A stretch of DNA of 9,182 nt from assembly GCA_964483395.1 (NCBI GenBank), contig CAZABT010000111.1, positions 1 to 9,182 of the forward strand, in the 5' to 3' direction. This DNA comes from JAAYYM01 sp964483395. GTDB taxonomy: Bacteria > Bacillota > Clostridia > Lachnospirales > Lachnospiraceae. Shown here one piece after another: positions 1-5,768 of the stretch. Both the position numbers and the translations under genes were made by a program. A model generated the notes under the pieces. The model ran no database searches. It saw nothing but the letters and a program-made list of their open reading frames with translations, and was not told where the DNA came from. Each line of letters opens with the position of its first letter. Within the stretch, counting starts at the first letter, position 1.

Positions 1-1601
1 TTTGTATTTGCCGCCTCATGTCCCTTTTCGGCAACACGGCCGACTACATGGTTGGTTCTTGTCAAAAAGCGGGAATGATCGTGGTTGGACAATTCATTCA
101 TCGATACCTGCATGGAGGGTGCTGCAAATTCTGCATAGTGAACCCGCATCATTGCCCAGAAATGATTGGCATTTCCGATCATATTCGGCCGAAAGTCATC
201 ACTGTGCTTCTGCATGCCCGTAAAAAACCATGTCACGGGTTCCATAAATGCATCGTAATTCATGACTGTATCCCACTCATCACCATGAAGCCATTCATTT
301 GGGCTTCCGTAATGCTCCGCAATGATTATCGCCTCCGGATTTGCTTCCTTAACCGCCTTACGAAAATCCTTCCAGAACCGATGATTAAATTCCGGAGTAT
401 GTCCGAGATCTGCAGCTACGTCCAGACGCCAGCCATCTACATTGTAGGGTGGTGATACCCATTTACGTGCAATATCCATAATATACTGATACAGCTTCGG
501 TGAATTTTCATAATTCAACTTTGGAAGCGTATCATGTCCCCACCAGCCATCATATGCCGTATTATACGGCCACTTCTCACCTCTGAAATCAAAAAAACTT
601 CTATAAGGACTATCTGCTGATATAAAGGCACCCGCCTCATATCCGTCATTATTTTCGTAAATCCTCTCGCGATCCATCCATTTATTAAAGGAACCGCAAT
701 GGTTAAATACGCCGTCCAAGATTACCTTCATGCCGCGCTTATGTGCTTCCTCTACTACCTTGATAAAAAGACGATTGCTTGCCTCCAGATTACGCTTGTC
801 CGTCACACGTCTGATAAACTTAGTCGCCTGACGGTTCTCATACTCGCCATCCGGCAGCAAATCACCCCCGTCCTCAACAATCTTTCCAAAGTGGGGATCT
901 ATATAATCATAATCCTGACAATCATACTTATGATTAGACGGTGAAACAAAAAGTGGGTTAAAATAAATAGCGTCAATTCCAAGATCCTGCAGATAATCCA
1001 TCTTATTCAAAACGCCCTGCAGATCACCACCATAAAATTCCCGAATCCCGGATTTGTCAGGCCATTTATCCCAATCCGTCACACGAACAGTAGTGCCGTT
1101 GATATAATGATACTCCCCTGTCTCCACATCATTCGACGGATCTCCGTTACAAAAACGGTCTACAAAGATCTGATACATGACGGCATTCTTTGCCCATTTT
1201 GGTGTATGAAAGCCGGGAATCAGTTTAAATTCAAAGTATGGATTGACATCTCTGACAGCACCACGCAAATCGTAGAAGCATGAGATGCGCCCCGCAACCA
1301 CCTCAAAATGATAGGATATTCTGTCATTGTCCAACTGATATTCACATTCATAATAATCAAAGGTGTTGATGGTCTGATACTTCTGCATCATGACTCGGTC
1401 ATTCTGACAGATAAAAAAGACATGATCCACATTATTCTTTGCAGTACGAAAACGTATCTTGATTAAGCCATATGGATTTGGCTCCATCGGTATCACATAT
1501 TCATCTGAAGGATCACTAAACAATGCTCTTTTATTTAAAACAGGCTTCATGCTGGAAAGATAAAGCCCTTTTTCATATGGTGAAGAACCGGTATAGTCCA
1601 T
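1..1601 (-). CDS. GH13 alpha-glucan hydrolase (neopullulanase / cyclomaltodextrinase-like), 3' end cut by window
   Basis: A glycoside hydrolase family 13 enzyme of the neopullulanase/cyclomaltodextrinase/maltogenic amylase type, expected to cleave alpha-1,4 (perhaps alpha-1,6) bonds in maltodextrins. 533 codons are visible without a frameshift, and the C-terminus lies beyond position 1. Residues 1-130 form an N-terminal beta-rich domain in the position of CBM34. The barrel opens with YQIFVDRF at 143-150 and FNP at 214-216. The conserved regions follow: DGVFNH 296-301, GWRLD with nucleophile Asp394, AEHYG with acid/base Glu429, and NHD with transition-state stabiliser Asp508. About 34 extra residues (240-273) sit between IDPHFG and the helix before DGVFNH. 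No signal peptide is seen, so it is probably cytoplasmic and acts on imported oligosaccharides. The ATG is fixed by AGGAG at 1609-1613, 7 nt upstream. It has its own promoter and cre-like operator. The family is certain; substrate preference cannot be read from sequence. Confidence 0.93.
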   Translation of the reverse strand, partial: MDYTGSSPYEKGLYLSSMKPVLNKRALFSDPSDEYVIPMEPNPYGLIKIRFRTAKNNVDHVFFICQNDRVMMQKYQTINTFDYYECEYQLDNDRISYHFEVVAGRISCFYDLRGAVRDVNPYFEFKLIPGFHTPKWAKNAVMYQIFVDRFCNGDPSNDVETGEYHYINGTTVRVTDWDKWPDKSGIREFYGGDLQGVLNKMDYLQDLGIDAIYFNPLFVSPSNHKYDCQDYDYIDPHFGKIVEDGGDLLPDGEYENRQATKFIRRVTDKRNLEASNRLFIKVVEEAHKRGMKVILDGVFNHCGSFNKWMDRERIYENNDGYEAGAFISADSPYRSFFDFRGEKWPYNTAYDGWWGHDTLPKLNYENSPKLYQYIMDIARKWVSPPYNVDGWRLDVAADLGHTPEFNHRFWKDFRKAVKEANPEAIIIAEHYGSPNEWLHGDEWDTVMNYDAFMEPVTWFFTGMQKHSDDFRPNMIGNANHFWAMMRVHYAEFAAPSMQVSMNELSNHDHSRFLTRTNHVVGRVAEKGHEAANT

Positions 1602-1627
1602 AATACAGCTCCTTTGTCTCTATATTG

Positions 1628-1642
1628 TTGCAAACGAATTCA
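1628..1642 (-). promoter_or_regulatory. cre-type (CcpA / LacI-family) operator of the GH13 gene
   Basis: The plus-strand sequence TTGCAAACGAATTCA matches the catabolite-responsive element consensus WTGNAANCGNWNNCW at every constrained position. It lies just downstream of the GH13 -10 hexamer, at roughly +2 to +16 relative to the expected start, a classic repressing position. It could be bound by CcpA or by a dedicated MalR-like LacI-family maltose regulator; the two motifs overlap and cannot be told apart here. The regulatory role is inferred from motif and position. Confidence 0.65.
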
Positions 1643-1650
1643 CTTTATCT

Positions 1651-1679
1651 ATTATATTTTATATAACCTCAATATACAA
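1651..1679 (-). promoter_or_regulatory. sigma-A promoter of the GH13 gene
   Basis: On the minus strand a -35 TTGTAT (1679-1674) is separated by exactly 17 nt from a perfect -10 TATAAT (1656-1651). Transcription would begin near 1644, giving a leader of about 43 nt that holds the cre-like operator and the AGGAG site at 1613-1609. The promoter is downstream of the terminator at 1777-1745, so the GH13 gene appears to be transcribed independently of ftsH. Confidence 0.7.
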
Positions 1680-1697
1680 CCCCCTCGGCAGAAAATG

Positions 1698-1711
1698 TAC
1701 TATATATAGTA
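1698..1711. repeat. 14-bp perfect palindrome upstream of the GH13 promoter
   Basis: TACTATATATAGTA is a perfect 14-bp inverted repeat ending about 19 bp upstream of the GH13 -35 hexamer, a position compatible with an activator or repressor site. It is very AT-rich, so chance occurrence in an intergenic region is plausible. The half-site TATAGTA recurs exactly 100 bp away (1805-1811) as one arm of the hairpin in the candidate small RNA. Confidence 0.35.
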
Positions 1712-1741
1712 TTGATCTCTTCCTTTTTTCTATTTCTAAAC

Positions 1742-1840
1742 AGTAAAAGAGACAGCCTCACGATTGCTGCCTCTTTTGGAGAAGGTATTTCTTTTCTTAT
1801 GGGGTATAGTAAAAACTATACAATGTATTGGGGGGGTTAC
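1742..1840 (-). ncRNA. candidate intergenic small RNA, about 100 nt, C-rich, with own promoter and terminator
   Basis: A self-contained transcription unit between ftsH and the GH13 gene. A good promoter (1876-1848) predicts a start near 1840, and the terminator hairpin ends at 1745. The RNA would begin GUAAC, run into a 7-C tract (1836-1830), then an AT-rich 7-bp hairpin with a UUUU loop (1821-1804) followed directly by CCCC (1804-1801), then a purine-rich stretch and the terminator. No AUG and no ribosome binding site lie within it, so it is probably non-coding. Exposed C tracts are typical of Firmicutes trans-acting sRNAs that pair with Shine-Dalgarno sequences. It might instead be a terminated leader belonging to the GH13 gene. 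No known RNA family is recognised. Confidence 0.35.
1745..1777 (-). terminator. intrinsic terminator downstream of ftsH / candidate small RNA
   Basis: Twelve-bp arms, AAAAGAGGCAGC (1777-1766) and GCTGTCTCTTTT (1756-1745) on the minus strand, pair with a single G-U around a 9-nt loop, ending in a U-run. This is the first strong terminator after ftsH, 144 bp past its stop codon. It would end both ftsH read-through transcripts and any RNA started at the 1876-1848 promoter. The near-symmetric A and T runs could let it work weakly on the other strand, but no plus-strand gene needs it. Confidence 0.75.
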
Positions 1841-1847
1841 AAGAAGT

Positions 1848-1876
1848 ATTATAGCATCGGCACCCTACCCGGTCTA
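1848..1876 (-). promoter_or_regulatory. extended -10 sigma-A promoter driving the candidate small RNA
   Basis: On the minus strand the -35 TAGACC (1876-1871, four of six consensus bases) is followed by a 17-nt spacer ending in TGC and a perfect TATAAT (1853-1848), giving an extended -10 (TGN-TATAAT). It lies after the ftsH stop codon and before a terminator, with no gene between, which is the reason to suspect an RNA gene. Confidence 0.5.
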
Positions 1877-1920
1877 GATTTAGAATTCACAAATTTTACA
1901 AAAGTGCGTGTTCATTTTTG

Positions 1921-3738
1921 TTAATTTTGCACAAACAATGCTTCAAATTCTTCTCTGTTGATCTTTTCTTTTTCCAGTAGCAGTTCCGCACATTTATGCA
2001 GAACATCTTCATACTGTTTGATTATGCTCTCCGCTCTCTGATAGCACTCATCCATAATTGCCTTGACTTCCTGATCAATCTCGCCTGCAACAGCCTCGCT
2101 GTAGCCTCTTGCATGTGCCAGATCCCTGCCTATGAATACCTCGTCATCTTCATTGTCGTAGCTGACAATACCGATCTTATCCGACATACCATACTTTGTG
2201 ACCATATTCTTCGCCATCTTAGTTGCACTCTTGATATCCTGTGATGCACCCGTTGTAATATCATGGAAGATCAGCGACTCTGCAACACGTCCGCCAAGTG
2301 ATACTGTAATGTCCTGCAGCATCCGTTCCTTGGAGTTAAACATTTCATCCTTTTCCGGAAGCGGCATTGTATAGCCTGCTGCCCCAATGCCGGTCGGTAT
2401 GATCGATACTGTATAAACAGGTCCGACCTCCGGTAATGCATGGAATAATATAGCATGACCGGCCTCATGATAAGCCGTAATTTTCTTCTCCTTATCGGAA
2501 ATGACCTTACTCTTCTTCTCAGGCCCGATTCCCACCTTGATAAATGCTTTCTTAACATCCTCCTGCACAACAAAGCTTCTATTCTCACGTGCAGCAAAAA
2601 TTGCCGCCTCATTCAGCAGATTTTCAAGATCCGCTCCTGTAAACCCTGCCGTTGTTCTTGCAATCTGCTCCAGATCAACATCGTCTCCTAACGGCTTGTT
2701 TTTGGAATGTACCTTCAAAATATCCTCACGGCCTCTGACATCCGGTCTGCCGACACCGACCTTTCTGTCAAAACGTCCCGGTCGAAGAATTGCCGGGTCC
2801 AGAATATCCACGCGATTCGTTGCTGCCATTACGATAATACCCTCATTGACACCAAACCCATCCATCTCAACCAACAACTGATTCAAGGTCTGCTCACGTT
2901 CATCATGACCGCCGCCCATGCCGGTTCCTCTGCGTCTGGCAACGGCATCAATTTCATCAATGAAAATAATGCAAGGTGCATTTTTCTTTGCCTCAGCAAA
3001 TAAATCTCTCACACGTGAGGCTCCCACACCGACAAACATCTCTACAAAATCAGAACCTGAAATACTGAAAAACGGAACTCCTGCTTCTCCGGCAACCGCC
3101 TTGGCCAATAAAGTCTTACCGGTTCCGGGAGGGCCCTCAAGAAGAACACCCTTGGGAATTCTTGCTCCGACCTGTATATATTTCTGGGGTGCTTTAAGGA
3201 AGTCTACAACCTCCTTTAACTCATCCTTTTCCTCATCCAGTCCTGCCACTTCTTTGAACGTCATCTTATTTTCATCAGTAGAAAGCTTTGCACGGCTCTT
3301 ACCGAAGTTCATGACCTTGCCGCCGCCTGCTCCGCCTGCCTGACTATTGGTGTAGAAAATAATCACCAGAATGATACCGAAAATGATCAGACTCGGCAGC
3401 ATATAACTCATGAACCAGCTTGCCCTCGTCACATCCTTCAGTGTATAAGTTGGAAAATCCTTACGCAGTTCCTTCTCAACCTCTGCTACATCTGAAACAA
3501 ACAAGGTCTTCTCCTCGCCGCTTGTCAATGTAATCTGCAGGACGCCCGTCGGCACCTCTGCATTCGGCTGAATCACAATATCCGTAATCTTGCCGCCTGC
3601 AAGATATGCCCGATATTCACTGTCCGTAATATAATCCTGAGCCTCTGTCCACATACTTCTCCATAACAGGAGCGATATAAAGAAGGCTCCGATCAGAAGT
3701 ATATAGAATCCCACTCCTCTGCTGTTCTGCTTATTCAA
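1921..3738 (-). CDS. ftsH: FtsH, membrane-anchored ATP-dependent zinc metalloprotease
   Basis: AAA+ protease that extracts and degrades misfolded or regulatory membrane and cytosolic proteins as a hexamer at the membrane; in Bacillus it also supports sporulation entry. At 605 aa it is shorter than B. subtilis FtsH (637 aa), chiefly at the C-terminal tail. Layout: membrane helix 1 (about 10-27), an extracytoplasmic FtsH_ext domain (about 30-107), helix 2 (about 111-129), and a Gly-rich linker. The AAA module follows, with Walker A GPPGTGKT 202-209, pore loop FVG 235-237, Walker B IIFIDEID 257-264, and arginine fingers Arg319 and Arg322 in the second region of homology. The peptidase has HEAGH 424-428 and third zinc ligand Asp501. 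All catalytic residues are present. It starts at TTG, fixed by AGGAGG 6 nt upstream, 24 bp after hpt. It is the last gene of tilS-hpt-ftsH. Confidence 0.98.
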   Translation of the reverse strand: MNKQNSRGVGFYILLIGAFFISLLLWRSMWTEAQDYITDSEYRAYLAGGKITDIVIQPNAEVPTGVLQITLTSGEEKTLFVSDVAEVEKELRKDFPTYTLKDVTRASWFMSYMLPSLIIFGIILVIIFYTNSQAGGAGGGKVMNFGKSRAKLSTDENKMTFKEVAGLDEEKDELKEVVDFLKAPQKYIQVGARIPKGVLLEGPPGTGKTLLAKAVAGEAGVPFFSISGSDFVEMFVGVGASRVRDLFAEAKKNAPCIIFIDEIDAVARRRGTGMGGGHDEREQTLNQLLVEMDGFGVNEGIIVMAATNRVDILDPAILRPGRFDRKVGVGRPDVRGREDILKVHSKNKPLGDDVDLEQIARTTAGFTGADLENLLNEAAIFAARENRSFVVQEDVKKAFIKVGIGPEKKSKVISDKEKKITAYHEAGHAILFHALPEVGPVYTVSIIPTGIGAAGYTMPLPEKDEMFNSKERMLQDITVSLGGRVAESLIFHDITTGASQDIKSATKMAKNMVTKYGMSDKIGIVSYDNEDDEVFIGRDLAHARGYSEAVAGEIDQEVKAIMDECYQRAESIIKQYEDVLHKCAELLLEKEKINREEFEALFVQN

Positions 3739-3744
3739 AATATT

Positions 3745-3750
3745 CCTCCT
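3745..3750 (-). promoter_or_regulatory. ribosome binding site that sets the TTG start of ftsH
   Basis: AGGAGG (within AAGGAGGA) lies 6 nt before TTG at 3738-3736. No ATG or GTG in frame is as well placed, and the reading frame from TTG gives the normal short cytosolic FtsH N-terminus before helix 1. A weak 5-bp inverted repeat (3754-3758 with 3765-3769) spans the end of hpt just upstream. Confidence 0.85.
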
Positions 3751-3762
3751 TCCGGAATCAGC

Positions 3763-4287
3763 TTATTCCATTTCCACAACACCTATATAGGGAAGATTTC
3801 TGTATTTTTGTGCATAGTCCAAACCATATCCGACTACAAACTCATCCGGAATCTGAAATCCTGTATAATTTACATTAACATCAACAACTCTGCGTTCCGG
3901 CTTATCAAGCAGGGTACATAGAGCAAGACTTGCCGGCTTTCTCTCATTCAAGATGTTCAAAAGATAGCTGAGCGTCCTTCCGGAGTCAACAATATCCTCT
4001 ACTACAATTACATTTTTATCAAGCAGTGCCTCATCCAGATCCTTGGCAATTCTGACAACACCGCTGCTCTGTGTATCATCTCCATAACTGCTGCAGGACA
4101 TAAAATCCATTGTTACCGGTACGGTAATTCTCTTGGCCAGTTCACACATGAAAAATGCGCCGCCCTTTAATACACATACCAAATGTACCGTTTTACCGGC
4201 ATAATCCTTACTGATCTGCTCTCCGATCTCCTTAATCTTACGATCTACTTCTTCCTCTGACAGTAAGACTCTGATCTTCTCACTCAT
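3763..4287 (-). CDS. hpt: Hypoxanthine (guanine) phosphoribosyltransferase
   Basis: Purine salvage enzyme that joins hypoxanthine, and usually guanine, to PRPP to give IMP or GMP in the cytosol. The 174-aa product is full length for bacterial HPRT. The PRPP-binding motif VIVVEDIVDSGRT occupies 93-105, with acidic Glu97 and Asp98 and the catalytic-region Asp101. The PPi-binding turn KGG is at 41-43, the flexible-loop SSYG at 66-69, and the base-contacting VGYGLDYAQKYRNLPYIG segment is at 152-169. An upstream in-frame ATG at 4308 would add seven residues, but GGAGG at 4300-4296 lies 8 nt before the ATG at 4287, which is therefore chosen. This start overlaps the tilS stop by 8 nt, so translation is probably coupled to tilS. 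In Firmicutes this enzyme is a known (p)ppGpp target. Specificity between hypoxanthine and guanine is inferred from family. Confidence 0.96.
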   Translation of the reverse strand: MSEKIRVLLSEEEVDRKIKEIGEQISKDYAGKTVHLVCVLKGGAFFMCELAKRITVPVTMDFMSCSSYGDDTQSSGVVRIAKDLDEALLDKNVIVVEDIVDSGRTLSYLLNILNERKPASLALCTLLDKPERRVVDVNVNYTGFQIPDEFVVGYGLDYAQKYRNLPYIGVVEME

Positions 4288-5677
4288 TTGCATTTCCTCC
4301 ATACACATGTACTTTTAATATCTTTTTTGTTTCTTCTGTAATCTTATACATCTCACTGATCCGATGACCGATGACCCACAATATATGGGGTCCGTCTGCC
4401 AGCAAAACCAGTTCCTCACGTTTTTCTCTGGGTATTTTCTCATTGATGCAATACGTCTTGATTGTTTGCCGATCCATATCGGCATTGATACAAAAGAAGT
4501 CGTTTGTCTCGCGATTACGCAGCCACAAACCGCTCTCTATTTTACCATAATCAAACTGTTTCGTATACGTTTTTTGCTCAATCTTTTGTTTTTTTTGAGG
4601 TTCCTCCAGCATAAAATCTACACACATTCCATTTGGCAGTCGCACTGTTTGGGGAATCTGATCAATCTGTACCCTGAGCATTGCACTGGTTTCGGATTGT
4701 TTCTGTCTGCAGATTACAATATCCTCATAGCCACGGCTTGCCGTCAAGCCCTGTGGCAGCATGACCGTCTTGCCGACCTCTCTCTCCAGCAGTCCAAGCA
4801 CATCCTTGACATGCCTGTTCCCGATATCTTTCCATTCCCGCGCCAGCCGTTCCATGGCGATCCGAATAATATACTGCCTTATAATCGGCTGACACAAGGA
4901 TAAATCTTCAGCCTTAATCCGCCAGTCGTCGAATACATCCAATGATGCAATTTCTGCAAATTTCTGCGAAGCCTGTCCATATATATACTGCTCCGCCTCC
5001 TGCATCAGCTCGGCTGTCTCGGCGATATGAGATGCCGCACGCTCCTGTATCTCTTCTTCTATCATCGGCAGCAGACTGTTTCGGATTATATTACGGGTAT
5101 AATGGCTGCTCGCGTTCGTTATGTCTGTACAGTAAGCCAGCCTATGTTCCTCTAAATACTGCTCAATTTCCTTCCTGTCTACACACAAAAGAGGACGGAT
5201 GATAGCATCCCGAACGGGCAGTATGCCACCCAAACCCTTGATGCCACTGCCACGAAACAGCCGGAACAGGACAGTCTCTGCCTGATCATCCTTATGGTGT
5301 GCCACTGCGATTCTGGCAGCACCAACCTTTTCCCTGACTTCCTCAAATGCTCGATATCTGATTATCCGGCCTGCTTCTTCAAGCGTCAGCCCATGTTCTC
5401 CCGCATAAGCGCTGACATCCTCCTCATACAGATAAAAGGGAAGGCCCTGCTTCTCACAGATATTTTGGACAAATAATGCATCTCTGACAGCATCAGCGCC
5501 GCGCAGTCCATGATTGACATGTACAACATATAGTGAAAATGGATACAGTTTGCCAATTTCCATCAGCATAAAGAGAAGGCAAACCGAGTCTGCCCCTCCT
5601 GAAACACCAATTACGATTTTATCCTGTTCTAAAATCATATGGTGCTGCTCAATATAGCTCCGAACCTTTTCTATCAT
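4280..5677 (-). CDS. tilS: TilS, tRNA(Ile)-lysidine synthase
   Basis: Essential ATP-dependent enzyme that attaches lysine to C34 of the CAU-anticodon tRNA(Ile), converting it from an AUG to an AUA reader. It has the N-type ATP pyrophosphatase P-loop SGGADS at 26-31. The second family signature (HHKDDQAET at 127-135, then FRGSGIKGLGG at 141-151) lies in the catalytic domain. A helical middle region is followed by a TilS C-terminal domain (about 345-456) with INEKIPREKR at 411-420 and ILWVIGHRISEMYKI at 432-446. The 465 aa match the long two-domain Bacillus form (about 470). ATG 5677 has CTCCTT (AAGGAG on the coding strand) at 5689-5684, 6 nt upstream. A candidate promoter lies 42-70 nt upstream. 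It is followed by hpt with an overlap and then ftsH, the same order as tilS-hprT-ftsH in B. subtilis. Confidence 0.97.
   Translation of the reverse strand: MIEKVRSYIEQHHMILEQDKIVIGVSGGADSVCLLFMLMEIGKLYPFSLYVVHVNHGLRGADAVRDALFVQNICEKQGLPFYLYEEDVSAYAGEHGLTLEEAGRIIRYRAFEEVREKVGAARIAVAHHKDDQAETVLFRLFRGSGIKGLGGILPVRDAIIRPLLCVDRKEIEQYLEEHRLAYCTDITNASSHYTRNIIRNSLLPMIEEEIQERAASHIAETAELMQEAEQYIYGQASQKFAEIASLDVFDDWRIKAEDLSLCQPIIRQYIIRIAMERLAREWKDIGNRHVKDVLGLLEREVGKTVMLPQGLTASRGYEDIVICRQKQSETSAMLRVQIDQIPQTVRLPNGMCVDFMLEEPQKKQKIEQKTYTKQFDYGKIESGLWLRNRETNDFFCINADMDRQTIKTYCINEKIPREKREELVLLADGPHILWVIGHRISEMYKITEETKKILKVHVYGGNANE
4296..4300 (-). promoter_or_regulatory. hpt ribosome binding site inside the tilS coding end
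   Basis: GGAGG sits in the last codons of tilS, 8 nt before the hpt ATG at 4287. It is only 2 nt from the other in-frame ATG (4293) and downstream of the ATG at 4308, which rules these out as efficient starts. Confidence 0.8.
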
Positions 5678-5718
5678 TCACTGCTCCTTGATTTCGCATT
5701 TCATAAACCTATATATTC

Positions 5719-5747
5719 ATAATAAAGACTTCTTTTTGAAAAATCAA
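5719..5747 (-). promoter_or_regulatory. candidate sigma-A promoter of tilS-hpt-ftsH
   Basis: In the 91-bp spoIIE-tilS gap the minus strand carries TTGATT (5747-5742), a 17-nt spacer and TATTAT (5724-5719; five of six consensus bases). A start near 5712 would give a leader of about 35 nt including AAGGAG. No full terminator separates spoIIE from tilS, so this promoter would free the housekeeping genes from sporulation control while spoIIE read-through remains possible. Confidence 0.55.
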
Positions 5748-5768
5748 GTAAAGCTGCCTCTTTTCCCA

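Larger units (their letters stand above)
1602..1920. other. 319-bp non-coding interval between ftsH and the GH13 gene
   Basis: No convincing protein gene lies here. On the minus strand, in reading order, it holds 64 nt of AT-rich ftsH 3' flank, an extended -10 promoter (1876-1848), a C-rich segment with a small hairpin, an intrinsic terminator (1777-1745), an AT-rich palindrome (1711-1698), and the promoter, cre-like operator and ribosome binding site of the GH13 gene. A 70-codon plus-strand reading frame across it begins with TTG without a ribosome binding site and runs through the terminator hairpin, so it is not called. Confidence 0.7.

Noticed and set aside
1857..1920. Weak ACAAAA/TTTTGT inverted repeat just after the ftsH stop as a terminator
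   Set aside because: The stem has almost no G-C pairs and a 12-nt loop; the hairpin at 1745-1777 is a far better terminator.
1712..1924. 70-codon plus-strand reading frame in the ftsH-GH13 gap
   Set aside because: Begins with TTG, has no ribosome binding site, runs through a terminator hairpin and a poly-G tract, and shows no recognisable domain.
2271..2612. 113-codon minus-strand frame inside ftsH, and many plus-strand frames opposite ftsH, tilS and spoIIE
   Set aside because: They overlap strongly conserved genes in other frames, lack ribosome binding sites and resemble no family; they are coding shadows.
4288..4308. Longer N-terminus for hpt from ATG 4308
   Set aside because: The GGAGG site lies downstream of that ATG and is correctly spaced for ATG 4287.
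5753..5764. GCTGCCTCTTTT after the spoIIE stop, identical to one arm of the terminator at 1766-1777
   Set aside because: The complementary arm is absent nearby, so it cannot form the hairpin; it may be a terminator remnant, and a 12-bp repeat alone is weak.
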